DNA of 64,000 bases, taken from NCBI RefSeq assembly GCF_038738535.1, contig NZ_CP046128.1, forward strand, positions 2,480,001-2,544,000, in the 5' to 3' direction. Shown piece by piece: positions 19,754-28,411 of the stretch. The DNA comes from Bacillus pumilus (lineage in GTDB: Bacteria; Bacillota; Bacilli; Bacillales; Bacillaceae). Position numbers and translations under genes: made by a program. The notes beneath the pieces were generated by a model, which did not search any database, had not been told where the DNA came from, and saw only the letters and a list, made by a program, of their open reading frames with translations. Numbering within the stretch: the stretch's first letter is position 1; each line of letters opens with the position of its first letter.

Positions 19754-20613
19754 TCTCGTTCACCTCCTGTGCTGTGTAATGCTAAGATTCGGCCTAGTGT
19801 TTCTTTCATCTCTGCACGATGAATGACAGCATCCAGCTGTCCATGCTTCATTAAAAATTCAGCCGTTTGGAAGTCCTCTGGCAGGTCTTCACGGATTGTT
19901 TGTTCAATGATTCTACGGCCTGCAAACCCAATTAAAGCACCAGGTTCTGCAAAGTTGTAATCACCAAGAGACGCGAAACTAGCTGATACACCGCCAGTTG
20001 TCGGGTTGGTCATCACAGAGATAATCAAACCTTGGTCCTCGCTGAACAGTTTTAATGCTGAGCTTGTTTTTGCCATCTGCATGAGACTGAGGATCCCCTC
20101 TTGCATTCTCGCTCCGCCCGATGCAGTAAAGATGATAAATGGCACCTTGTCCGCTTTTGCTTTCTCAATCGCCAGTGTGATCTTCTCACCAACAACCGAG
20201 CCCATGCTGCCCATACGGAACGTGGCATCCATGACAGCGATCACAGCACGCTGGCCTTCAATTTCACCTTGACCTGTGACAATGGCTTCATTCAAAGACG
20301 TTTTTTCTCTGTCTTTCTCAAGCTTTTCTTCGTAGCCTGGGAATCCGAGCGGGTTTTCTGAGATCAGATGCCCGTTAAATTCTTCAAATGTGCCTTCGTC
20401 TACAAGGCTATCAATACGCTGCTTTGCATTCATTTGCAAATGTCTGCCGCAATTCATGCAAACACGTAAATTTTTATCTAATTCTTTGGTGAGCATTATT
20501 TTTTTACATTGCGGACATTTGGTCATGATGCCTTCAGGCACATCTTGGCTTGCCTGTTCAGAGGGTACAGATGCATATTTTTTCTTTTTACTGAAAATAT
20601 TTTTGATTGACAA
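19738..20613 (-). CDS. accD: Acetyl-CoA carboxylase carboxyltransferase beta subunit
   Basis: A 291-aa partner of AccA. The N-terminal zinc ribbon has CPQCKK and CMNCGRH (residues ~32-55), and the crotonase-like core has [11 protein letters not shown] and [26 protein letters not shown]. The TTG at 20613 preceded by GGGAGG at 7 nt gives the standard N-terminus; an ATG at 20679 upstream is unsupported. First gene of accDA. The 304-bp region upstream holds a TATAAT at 20663-20668 on the minus strand, a leader and an inverted repeat near ytsJ; no gene is seen there. Confidence 0.95.
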   Translation of the reverse strand: MSIKNIFSKKKKYASVPSEQASQDVPEGIMTKCPQCKKIMLTKELDKNLRVCMNCGRHLQMNAKQRIDSLVDEGTFEEFNGHLISENPLGFPGYEEKLEKDREKTSLNEAIVTGQGEIEGQRAVIAVMDATFRMGSMGSVVGEKITLAIEKAKADKVPFIIFTASGGARMQEGILSLMQMAKTSSALKLFSEDQGLIISVMTNPTTGGVSASFASLGDYNFAEPGALIGFAGRRIIEQTIREDLPEDFQTAEFLMKHGQLDAVIHRAEMKETLGRILALHSTGGEREWLEN

Positions 20614-20865
20614 ATGACTACCTCCCTTTTTGAAGGGTTTTTTCTTTACACGCACATCCACTATTATAGGACATGTCATAACTGTACCGAAACTATTGTA
20701 CTTTTTTTGTCAAACGCTGTCATCCTTCATTCAATTTTTTCAATGGGGAATTGATGAGAAATGAGTATGTGTTTGGGGCGCTGAGCAGTTGATATATGTG
20801 AATTGTGAACGTCTACAAAAAAATATCATTCCGGATGAAAAAATTTTCGCGTAAGAGAGGAAATG

Positions 20866-20903
20866 GTGCACGTCTTTCCTCCAATTTCAGAAAGAACGTG
20901 CAC
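20866..20903. repeat. Long inverted repeat downstream of ytsJ
   Basis: Arms GTGCACGTCTTTC (20866-20878) and GAAAGAACGTGCAC (20890-20903) pair with one bulge, 15 bp after the ytsJ stop. It is probably the ytsJ terminator, but a clear U-run is missing on the minus strand, so efficiency is uncertain. Confidence 0.5.
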
Positions 20904-20917
20904 ACTTTTCCAATTGA

Positions 20918-22150
20918 TTATTCGCCGATAATCGTTAATTTTCTTGTTTTTTCAGCGACTGCTTCTGGATCGACTTTGATTCTTGCAACGCCAGTTTCCA
21001 TTGCTGCTTTTGCTACCGCTTTTGCTACCGCTGGTGCTACACGTGCATCAAATGGTTCAGGGATGACGTATTCAGCTGACAATTTCTCATCTGAAACAAG
21101 AGAAGCAATCGCTTCAACGGCTGCAATTTTCATTTCTTCGTTAATGTGAGTTGCACGTACATCTAATGCTCCGCGGAAAATTCCTGGGAATGCCAGTACG
21201 TTGTTCACTTGGTTCGGGAAGTCAGAACGGCCAGTTCCTACAACACTTGCACCTGCTGCATGTGCATCTTCTGGCATGATCTCTGGATTTGGATTCGCCA
21301 TAGCGAAGATGACAGGATCTTTTGCCATTTTTCCAACCATTTCTTTTGTTAAAGCGCCTGCTACTGAAACCCCGATAAAGACGTCTGCGCCTTCAATGAC
21401 TTCTTCTAATGAACCTTCTTTACGGTCTTGGTTCGTGAATTTAGCGACTTCATTTTTCACTGTATTCATACCGTTCGGGCGGCCTTCGTAAATTGCGCCT
21501 TTTGTATCGCACATGATGATATCACGTACACCGAAATGATATAGAAGCTTGATAATCGCAATTCCCGCTGCTCCAGCGCCGTTTGCCACCACTTTGATGG
21601 AGGACATTGATTTTCCAGACAGTTTCAGGGCATTTACAAGTCCTGCTACTGTGACAATCGCTGTTCCGTGCTGATCATCGTGGAACACTGGAATGTTTGT
21701 CTCTTTTTTCAAGCGCTCTTCGATAATGAAGCAGTTTGGAGCTGCAATATCTTCAAGGTTGACACCGCCAAACGTTGGCTCAAGAAGCTTTACTGTTTCA
21801 ACGATTTTGTCTACATCGTTTGTCGCAAGCGCGATTGGGAAGGCATCAACGCCCGCGAAGCTTTTGAATAATACAGCTTTTCCTTCCATTACTGGTAGAG
21901 ATGCTTCTGCCCCAATATTACCAAGCCCTAAAACAGCGCTTCCGTCTGTGACAACAGCGACCATATTGCCTTTCATTGTATAATCATACACTTTGCTTGT
22001 GTCGTCATAAATATCTTTACATGGTTCTGCAACACCAGGTGAGTAAGCCAAGCTCAAGTCTTTTGCATTTTTCACTTGTACTTTTGATTTTGATTCGAGT
22101 TTGCCTTGATTCTCTTTGTGCATATGTAATGCTTCTTCTCTTAATGACAT
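20918..22150 (-). CDS. ytsJ: NADP-dependent malic enzyme YtsJ
   Basis: A 410-aa malic enzyme decarboxylating malate to pyruvate. The N-terminal malic domain has SLAYSPGVAEPCKDI and VTDGSAVLGLGNIG. The metal site is in FHDDQHGTA, and the NAD(P)-binding domain has VVANGAGAAGIAI and CDTKGAIYEGR. B. subtilis YtsJ is the NADP-using paralogue important for growth on malate and NADPH balance; I infer the same from position (dnaE-ytsJ-accD) and length. It has its own promoter in the dnaE-ytsJ gap. Confidence 0.93.
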   Translation of the reverse strand: MSLREEALHMHKENQGKLESKSKVQVKNAKDLSLAYSPGVAEPCKDIYDDTSKVYDYTMKGNMVAVVTDGSAVLGLGNIGAEASLPVMEGKAVLFKSFAGVDAFPIALATNDVDKIVETVKLLEPTFGGVNLEDIAAPNCFIIEERLKKETNIPVFHDDQHGTAIVTVAGLVNALKLSGKSMSSIKVVANGAGAAGIAIIKLLYHFGVRDIIMCDTKGAIYEGRPNGMNTVKNEVAKFTNQDRKEGSLEEVIEGADVFIGVSVAGALTKEMVGKMAKDPVIFAMANPNPEIMPEDAHAAGASVVGTGRSDFPNQVNNVLAFPGIFRGALDVRATHINEEMKIAAVEAIASLVSDEKLSAEYVIPEPFDARVAPAVAKAVAKAAMETGVARIKVDPEAVAEKTRKLTIIGE

Positions 22151-22242
22151 GTGATGAACACTCCTTCAAGTGGAAAATGATTTAATGAATTGCTAAGTTG
22201 ATAAGCACATACTGGCAGTTTTAAATACACAGAATCTTTAAA

Positions 22243-22270
22243 ATGATAACACAATAGGTGAATTTGTAAA
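22243..22270 (-). promoter_or_regulatory. ytsJ promoter
   Basis: Minus strand TTTACA (22265-22270), 16 bp, TATCAT (22243-22248), about 90 bp upstream of ytsJ and within the 141-bp gap after dnaE. Confidence 0.55.
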
Positions 22271-22291
22271 ACATATTCAGGTGATTTGTCA

Positions 22292-25200
22292 TCATTTAAT
22301 CACAACGTTTTGTTCACCAAGCAGCTCTTTTAACTGGAAAATCACAGCATGATCTGCATGAACCTTGTATGCATCTGGAAGTCTCACTGTCTTTTTTTGC
22401 TTCTCATAATACAAATAGACATCTGCTTCTCCGCTGTGCATCGAGATCACCCGCTTTACTTGCTCTAGCAGTTCCTGCGTATGGTTTTCTTCTTTCACCC
22501 GAATGTAGACAGACTCTTTTCTTTGTGTGCCCATCTCTTCAAGCAGAACGGCTTCTTGCACGATGATTTGGCTGCTGTCATTTCTGACATCTATTCTGCC
22601 TTCAACATAAAGCATGGCGCCCTCCTCAAGTAAGGGGGACAGCTTTCTAAATTGCTCTGGAAAGACGACGCCTTCCATTTCTCCCGTTTCATCCCCAAAT
22701 GTGACAAATGCCATCGATTGTCCATTTTTTGTCCGAATCGATTTCACTTTTGTCAAAAGACCACCCATTGAGACCTTTCGCTTTATATAGGAAGAAAGTC
22801 TGATGATTTCCACTGCACCATTCTCTCTTAAGCGATCTCGGTACGTTTGTACAGGATGATTTGATAAATATAACCCAAGTGCCTCCTTTTCAAATTGCAG
22901 GAGATCGACAAGCGGCAGTTCTTCTATCTCCGCATATTTTGGCTTAATGGAGAAGGTTGTATCCCCCAGAAAGTCCAGTTGATCATCTGGATTTAAAAAT
23001 GACACGTGGTCTAATGCAATATCTATTGATGCCAATAACGAAGCACGATTTGGATAAAGCTCATCCATCGCCCCTGAAAAAATGAGCGCTTCAATCGTTT
23101 TTCGGTTGACACTCTTTGCTGATACTCTTGCGCAAAAATCAAATAAATCTTCAAACGGCTTTTCCTGTCTTGCCCTGTATATATCCTTTACAGCTGACAC
23201 TCCGACATTTTTGATCGCTCTTAAGCTGTAGCGGATCTCCCCTTTTTCAACCGTAAATGGAAATTCACTCTTATTAATAGAAGGCTTCAACACAGATATC
23301 CCTTTTTCCTTTGCCTCATAGAAATATTGAGCGACTTTGTCTTCATTTCCAATCACACTCGTTAAAAGTCCGCACATAAAATATAACGGATAATGCGCTT
23401 TTAAGTAAGCAAGCTGAAAGCCAATCATGCTATATGCAACAGCATGGCTTCTATTAAAACCATAGTTTGCAAATTTGACGATTAAGTCATAAACGTCATT
23501 TGCAATGTTAACAGGATACTCCTTTTTTAGGCATCCTTCAACAAAATGGCTTCGCTCTTCATCAAGGACCTTTTTATCCTTCTTCGAAACTGCTCTTCTT
23601 AATAGATCTGCCTCGCCCAGCTGAAAGCCTGCCATCTTCGCCGCAATCAGCATGATTTGCTCCTGATAGACGATGACCCCATATGTGTCCTTTAAAATGT
23701 CATACAAATCAGGATGCGGATAAGAGACCTTGACTCTGCCGTGCTTTCGGTCGATAAAGAGCGGGATATTCTCCATTGGACCTGGACGGTAGAGGGCATT
23801 GACCGCCACGATGTCTTCTAAACTAGAGGGCTTCAGGCGTCTCAGCACCTGACGCATTCCTTGTGATTCAAGCTGGAAAATCCCAGTTGTATCTCCCGCT
23901 GATAACAATTCAAATGTTTTCTGATCTTCATATGAAATGTCACTAAAGCTAATGTGGACGTTTTCCTGTCTTTCAATCTGGTTTTTAATGGATTCAATTA
24001 AGGTTAAGTTTCTTAGTCCTAAGAAATCCATCTTTAAAAGTCCGAGATCTTCTAAATAATTCATCGCATACTGCGTTAAATACACACCATCATGGCCGTC
24101 TTGAATCGGAACGACCTCTGTCAGCGGCTCCTCGCTCAGCACAACGCCGGCTGCATGTGTCGAGGTATGTCTTGGCAAGCCTTCAACCTTTAAAGCGGTT
24201 TGAAAGACCTTTCGAAGCTCCTCGGATTGCTGGAGCATCGTTTTTAATTCAGGGGATGCAGTCACCGCTTCTTTCAGCGTCGTTCCTGGCTTTGACGGAA
24301 TCAGCTTTGCAAGACGGTCCGCTGCCTTTGAATCAATCCCCATTACACGTCCAACATCTCTTAAGGCCGCCTTTGCTGCAAGTGTTCCAAACGTGACAAT
24401 TTGTGCCACATGCATGTCTCCGTATTTGTCTTTTACATAAGAAATGATTTCATCTCTTCTCGTATCGGGGAAATCAATATCAATATCTGGCATACTGATT
24501 CGCTCAGGATTTAAGAAACGCTCAAACAACAGACCGTGACGGAGCGGATCAACATCTGTAATAAACAATACATACGCAACAAGTGACCCTGCTGCCGATC
24601 CACGTCCTGGCCCTGTGACAATGCCTTGATCATGGGCATACTTCATAAAATCCCACACGATGAGAAAATAATCACTGAAATTCATTTTTTGGATAATGCT
24701 CAGTTCGTACTCAAGTCTTTTCACATACGTATCATTTGAAGCAATCTTTCTTTGCTTCATCCCTTCTGCGCACACTCTGCGTAAAAACTGATCTGCTGTT
24801 GATTGATCAGGAGTCGGATAGGAAGGGAGTTTTGTCTGCCCAAGATTTAAATCGACTTCACAGCGGTCTGCGATCTCCACCGTTCTTGTCAGCAGCTCCT
24901 CATCTTGCGCATACCATTCCTTCATTTCTTCAAGGGTTCTGAAATGCTTTTCTCCTCGGTCTTCCTCAATCTCTGACAGCTGCTGCCCTGCTTTAATGGC
25001 TTTTAAACACGTATAGGCGGTTTTGTCTTCTCGATTGATATAGTGGACATCTCCCGTCGCAACAAGAGGAATCTCCGCACTTTTTGAGACGTCCCTGAGT
25101 TTACCGGCAAACGATTCGTCTTGCTGAAATGGCTGAAGTGCGATGTACACATGTCCCTCACCGAAAATATCTTTCAATTGTTTCGCCGCATCATGCGCTT

Positions 25201-25627
25201 CTTCTATCTGATCATGCTGAAGCAGCGTTTCAATGTAGCCAGAAGCGCCCGGCGTAATGGCAATGAGCCCGCGGTGATAGCTTTTCAGCCATTTTTCTTT
25301 CAGTCCAGCTTTTGATTTTGATTTCAGCACACTGCTGATTTTGATCAAGTTTTGATAGCCTTCATTGTTTTTGGCAAGGAGTACCAAGGGATAAGCCTCT
25401 GTCTCTTGTTCATCTATGAAGACAGAAGCTGTTAAACCGATGACCGGCTTGATGCCATGTTTTTTACATTCCTTATAAAATTCAACCGTTCCATACATCA
25501 CATGGTCATCGGTAAGAGCGAGCGCCTTGCAGCCAAGTTCTTTCGCTTTCAGCACGAGCTCCTTTACTTTTGCCGCACTGCTTAATAAGCTGTATCCACT
25601 GTGGACCTGAAGATGAACATAAGACAT
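22292..25627 (-). CDS. dnaE: DNA polymerase III alpha subunit DnaE
   Basis: A 1111-aa replicative polymerase of the DnaE type (the PolC paralogue is not in this window). In Bacillus DnaE extends RNA primers on the lagging strand. The N-terminal PHP domain starts VHLQVHSGYSLLSS and has DDHVMYG. The polymerase core has GPGRGSAAGSLVAYVL and the catalytic PDIDIDFPD. A helix-hairpin-helix follows, with a C-terminal OB fold near GLLTKVKSIRTKNG. The ATG at 25627 has AAAGGAG at about 10 nt; an ATG 30 bp upstream has none. First gene of its unit. Confidence 0.96.
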   Translation of the reverse strand: MSYVHLQVHSGYSLLSSAAKVKELVLKAKELGCKALALTDDHVMYGTVEFYKECKKHGIKPVIGLTASVFIDEQETEAYPLVLLAKNNEGYQNLIKISSVLKSKSKAGLKEKWLKSYHRGLIAITPGASGYIETLLQHDQIEEAHDAAKQLKDIFGEGHVYIALQPFQQDESFAGKLRDVSKSAEIPLVATGDVHYINREDKTAYTCLKAIKAGQQLSEIEEDRGEKHFRTLEEMKEWYAQDEELLTRTVEIADRCEVDLNLGQTKLPSYPTPDQSTADQFLRRVCAEGMKQRKIASNDTYVKRLEYELSIIQKMNFSDYFLIVWDFMKYAHDQGIVTGPGRGSAAGSLVAYVLFITDVDPLRHGLLFERFLNPERISMPDIDIDFPDTRRDEIISYVKDKYGDMHVAQIVTFGTLAAKAALRDVGRVMGIDSKAADRLAKLIPSKPGTTLKEAVTASPELKTMLQQSEELRKVFQTALKVEGLPRHTSTHAAGVVLSEEPLTEVVPIQDGHDGVYLTQYAMNYLEDLGLLKMDFLGLRNLTLIESIKNQIERQENVHISFSDISYEDQKTFELLSAGDTTGIFQLESQGMRQVLRRLKPSSLEDIVAVNALYRPGPMENIPLFIDRKHGRVKVSYPHPDLYDILKDTYGVIVYQEQIMLIAAKMAGFQLGEADLLRRAVSKKDKKVLDEERSHFVEGCLKKEYPVNIANDVYDLIVKFANYGFNRSHAVAYSMIGFQLAYLKAHYPLYFMCGLLTSVIGNEDKVAQYFYEAKEKGISVLKPSINKSEFPFTVEKGEIRYSLRAIKNVGVSAVKDIYRARQEKPFEDLFDFCARVSAKSVNRKTIEALIFSGAMDELYPNRASLLASIDIALDHVSFLNPDDQLDFLGDTTFSIKPKYAEIEELPLVDLLQFEKEALGLYLSNHPVQTYRDRLRENGAVEIIRLSSYIKRKVSMGGLLTKVKSIRTKNGQSMAFVTFGDETGEMEGVVFPEQFRKLSPLLEEGAMLYVEGRIDVRNDSSQIIVQEAVLLEEMGTQRKESVYIRVKEENHTQELLEQVKRVISMHSGEADVYLYYEKQKKTVRLPDAYKVHADHAVIFQLKELLGEQNVVIK

Positions 25628-25716
25628 GCTTAATCCACTCCTTTCGTCTAAAGTCATTCTTTCATTATAAAACGCGATGCGGTGAGAAACAAATGTTCTT
25701 TCTTTTCTGTCCGTTC

Positions 25717-25743
25717 ATACTTGTCCCGCACACACCATATATT
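25717..25743 (+). promoter_or_regulatory. Putative sigma-E promoter for ytrHI
   Basis: ATA (25717-25719), exactly 16 bp, CATATATT (25736-25743). This fits the mother-cell sigma-E pattern ATA-N16-18-CATACANT with one mismatch and lies just upstream of ytrH, a known sigma-E gene in B. subtilis. Confidence 0.55.
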
Positions 25744-25764
25744 GAATAGAGTGAGGTGGACACA

Positions 25765-26106
25765 ATGGATGTGAAGGAAGCTTTTATTCCGAATTTTATT
25801 AGCTGTTATTTTATTGCTCTTGGGGTCATTTTGGGCGGTGCCATCATAGGTGGTGTTGGTGCTTATTTATCTGGTCAGCCGCCTTTATCCATTATTACGA
25901 GTCTTGCCAACCGTTTAAAGATTTGGGCGCTTGTCGCAGCTATCGGTGGAACTTTTGATGCCGTTTATAGCTTTGAAAGAGGCATTTTCGAAGGGAACAC
26001 GCGTGATATTTTCAAGCAGATTTTATTAATTGTCTCTGCCATGGGCGGTGCGCAAACAGGTTATCTCATTATTACGTGGCTCACACAGGAGCATGTGTCA
26101 TCATGA
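25765..26106 (+). CDS. ytrH: Sporulation membrane protein YtrH
   Basis: A 113-aa integral membrane protein with about three hydrophobic stretches (~9-31, ~50-64, ~83-103) and a strongly conserved centre NRLKIWALVAAIGGTFDAVYSFERGI. B. subtilis YtrH is a sigma-E membrane protein required for normal sporulation. The ATG at 25765 preceded by GAGGTGG gives the canonical 113 aa; the GTG nine bases upstream overlaps the ribosome site. Its stop overlaps the ytrI start as ATGA. Confidence 0.9.
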   Translation: MDVKEAFIPNFISCYFIALGVILGGAIIGGVGAYLSGQPPLSIITSLANRLKIWALVAAIGGTFDAVYSFERGIFEGNTRDIFKQILLIVSAMGGAQTGYLIITWLTQEHVSS

Positions 26107-26606
26107 GGGTGCCGGAGCTGTACAAACGTCCAGGCTGGCAGCGTTTTTTTGCAGGGATGATGTTTGGCGCGATTGTGAGCTGGCTCATTTTCCTCTTTAC
26201 ATACGGAACCTTTCAGGAAAAGCAGGTGACACAGCTTAGAAGCCAGCAGCACCATATGGACAGTCTGAAAGAACAAATCACACTCTATCGGGAAGATTTG
26301 CATAAGTTAAATGAGGATAATAAACAGCGGCTGCTGATCCAAAGCGTAGATGTCCATCTCGTCAATCGTGAGCAATATAAAATCCCAGAGCCAGATACGC
26401 TGAAATTTGAAGATCAGGTCAAAGAGGATATCTCAGAGGTCATTACAAAGGATATTGAAAGTGTCTATAAAACAAAGGAATTATTAAAACGGACAGTGGA
26501 AAACAAAGAATATACCATTCGGGAAAAGGCATACCGCGCCAAAGTGACAGAGCTGACGATTTATACGAAGCTTTCACTTGAAGTGCGCATTTCATTTGCT
26601 GAATAA
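26103..26606 (+). CDS. ytrI: Sporulation membrane protein YtrI
   Basis: A 167-aa bitopic protein with one TM segment at ~18-42, followed by a charged region rich in Gln and Glu (~45-80) that may form a coiled coil, and a soluble C-terminal domain. Translation is coupled to ytrH through the ATGA overlap at 26103-26106. In B. subtilis ytrHI form a sigma-E operon, and the genes are needed for efficient sporulation. No enzymatic motif is visible. Confidence 0.85.
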   Translation: MRVPELYKRPGWQRFFAGMMFGAIVSWLIFLFTYGTFQEKQVTQLRSQQHHMDSLKEQITLYREDLHKLNEDNKQRLLIQSVDVHLVNREQYKIPEPDTLKFEDQVKEDISEVITKDIESVYKTKELLKRTVENKEYTIREKAYRAKVTELTIYTKLSLEVRISFAE

Positions 26607-26715
26607 ATGATCATGTGGAATTTTTATGAATTTCTGCCCTCAATGATCGCTTTTCCCTCATTATTTTTATACACTAAAAGTAGAACGAGATCTAAAACAG
26701 AAAGAGGTGAGGACA

Positions 26716-26901
26716 ATGGAGGTTTACAGCTATCGTCAAATGGCACGAGACAAAGCAAGCCGGATCAAGGACGGTATGTGCGCTTATGCTGAGACAGAAA
26801 TGATGGCTCATTTAATTAAAAAAGAATTAAAGCATCAAAATCTCCAAGCCTATGAAGATTCAACTGACATCGGCTGCTGGTTTATCCCTGTATGCAAGTA
26901 A
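26716..26901 (+). CDS. ytzJ: Small conserved protein YtzJ
   Basis: A 61-aa soluble protein. GAGGTG lies about 6 nt before the ATG at 26716. It has a basic N-terminal half and ends in a short segment STDIGCWFIPVCK with two cysteines. Its position between ytrI and nrnA matches B. subtilis ytzJ, and the good ribosome site supports a real gene. Function unknown; the spore-gene context only hints at a developmental role. It converges on nrnA. Confidence 0.7.
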   Translation: MEVYSYRQMARDKASRIKDGMCAYAETEMMAHLIKKELKHQNLQAYEDSTDIGCWFIPVCK

Positions 26902-26916
26902 CCCTTTTCTCCCTGA

Positions 26917-26954
26917 CAAAAAAAGAGAGAGGGGACTTGAAGCCCCCCTCTCTC
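26917..26954 (-). terminator. Terminator of nrnA
   Basis: Very GC-rich minus-strand stem (GAGAGAGGGG with CCCCTCTCTC, loop ~10 nt) followed by seven U. It touches the nrnA stop codon. Read on the plus strand it would also slow transcripts from ytzJ. Confidence 0.85.
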
Positions 26955-27894
26955 ATGATGATGATTTACATACTTCTTCTAAATCACGCAAAATCTCATC
27001 TGCCACGGCCCAATCATAAATAGACGCACCAGCTGCAAGCGGGTGGCCGCCGCCATGATATTTTTTCGCAATGGTATTAATGACGACCCCTTTAGAACGG
27101 AATCTGACACGAATCTGATCGTTTTCTTCCACAAAAAAGACCCAAGCTTTAATTCCTGCAATATTGCCTAGTGTCCCAACAAGCTGTGAGGCTTGCTGCG
27201 CTGTTGTTTGGAACGATTCCAAAATATCGCGCTTAATGAAAACAGAGGCGACCCCATTCTCTGACAAAGAAATATGTTGAAAAATATAGCCATTTAATTT
27301 CACGACATTCAAGTCCGTCTCATACAATTGATTGAAAAGGTCTGAAGATGAAAATGGATATTCAATAAGCTCTCCAGCATATTTGAGCGTCTTTTTCGTC
27401 GTGTTTGGGAAAAGGAAGCGGCCTGTGTCTCCTACAATGCCGGCATAAATGAGTTCAGCCGCCTTTGTATTCAGCTGATATCCTTCTTCTTTCCCCTCTA
27501 AATACAATTCATAAATCATTTCGCTCACAGAGCTTGCCTCTGTATCCACCCAAAGCAAATCACCATACGGATCTTCATTTGGATGATGGTCAATTTTCAT
27601 CAGCTTATCGCCCATTGAATAGCGCTGATCGTCAATTCTTGCTTGATTGGCTGTATCACAGACAATGACAAGGGCATCTTTGTACACGTCATCCGGAACC
27701 TCATCAAGTTCATACAAAAATGAAAGGGATGGCTCCGGGGTTCCTGTCGCATAAATATTTTTTTCTGGATAGGTGGCACGCAAGATTTCCGTAAGGCCGC
27801 ACTGCGATCCATACGCATCAGGATCTGGTCTTACATGTCTATGAATGATGATGGTGTCATATAATGATATGGTTCTAATCAGTTCTTTTTTCAT
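26953..27894 (-). CDS. nrnA: Oligoribonuclease NrnA / pAp phosphatase
   Basis: A 313-aa DHH/DHHA1 phosphoesterase. Bacillus NrnA degrades 2-5 nt RNA and dephosphorylates pAp. Motifs: RHVRPDPDAYGS (residues ~19-30), VIVCDTANQARID, the DHH signature in KIDHHPNEDPYGD, AELIYAGIVGDTGRF, and the C-terminal GGGHPLAAGASI of the DHHA1 substrate-binding domain. All the metal-ligand motifs are intact. It is ytqI in B. subtilis, and the neighbours ytpI and ytoI match. Confidence 0.93.
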   Translation of the reverse strand: MKKELIRTISLYDTIIIHRHVRPDPDAYGSQCGLTEILRATYPEKNIYATGTPEPSLSFLYELDEVPDDVYKDALVIVCDTANQARIDDQRYSMGDKLMKIDHHPNEDPYGDLLWVDTEASSVSEMIYELYLEGKEEGYQLNTKAAELIYAGIVGDTGRFLFPNTTKKTLKYAGELIEYPFSSSDLFNQLYETDLNVVKLNGYIFQHISLSENGVASVFIKRDILESFQTTAQQASQLVGTLGNIAGIKAWVFFVEENDQIRVRFRSKGVVINTIAKKYHGGGHPLAAGASIYDWAVADEILRDLEEVCKSSS

Positions 27895-28041
27895 AAAAAC
27901 TCCTTCTTATCCGATACTCTTTTTATTATTAAATCATAATCTATCCTGACGGAAAAGTGAGGAATAGACAATTTATTCTAGTAAGCAAGCCTATTTACGT
28001 TTAAAATAGGGTTGTAACCACTTACAATGGAGGCTTGGCAC

Positions 28042-28344
28042 ATGCTTGTTTTGATTGTGTTTATTATTTGTTCTGCCATGTTTTATTTATACTACAAAGC
28101 AAAGAATGTCCGTACGAACCGCCCAGTCGAAAAGAAATTCTGGTCGGCTAAATCCAGTATGGCACTTGGCTGCTTTGTCCTGCTCTTCGGTGTGAATCAA
28201 TTATTTTTAAACCGCTCGTCACTCGCATTTGTCATTGGATTTATTTTTGTTGCTGTCGGTATCGGCAGTACGTGGGCTGGATATAAAGCCTACAAGCATT
28301 ACCTTCCGCTCTTTTTAAAGGAAGGCGAAAAAGATCACGCATAA
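28042..28344 (+). CDS. ytpI: YtpI family membrane protein
   Basis: A 100-aa membrane protein with three hydrophobic segments (~1-19, ~39-56, ~62-84) and the conserved SAKSSMALG and GYKAYKHY pieces of the YtpI family. Function unknown. The ATG at 28042 with GGAGG at 8 nt gives the normal 100 aa; an ATG at 28027 overlaps that ribosome site. It is divergent from nrnA and converges on ytoI. Confidence 0.85.
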   Translation: MLVLIVFIICSAMFYLYYKAKNVRTNRPVEKKFWSAKSSMALGCFVLLFGVNQLFLNRSSLAFVIGFIFVAVGIGSTWAGYKAYKHYLPLFLKEGEKDHA

Positions 28345-28350
28345 TAAGAG

Positions 28351-28385
28351 AGAAGGGCTAAAATGATGTTTATTTTAGCCCTTTG
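28351..28385. terminator. Bidirectional terminator between ytpI and ytoI
   Basis: Twelve-base perfect arms AAGGGCTAAAAT and ATTTTAGCCCTT around a 7-nt loop, between two convergent genes. The flanks are only moderately U-rich. Confidence 0.75.
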
Positions 28386-28411
28386 TCATTTTCGTCATCG
28401 CCCTTTTACGA

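Noticed and set aside
20614-20760. FapR operator upstream of accD
   Set aside because: No sequence close to the FapR 17-bp inverted repeat was seen, and accDA is not a known FapR target in B. subtilis.
26607-26792. Plus-strand open frame directly after ytrI
   Set aside because: No ribosome site and it overlaps ytzJ, which has a good one in another frame.
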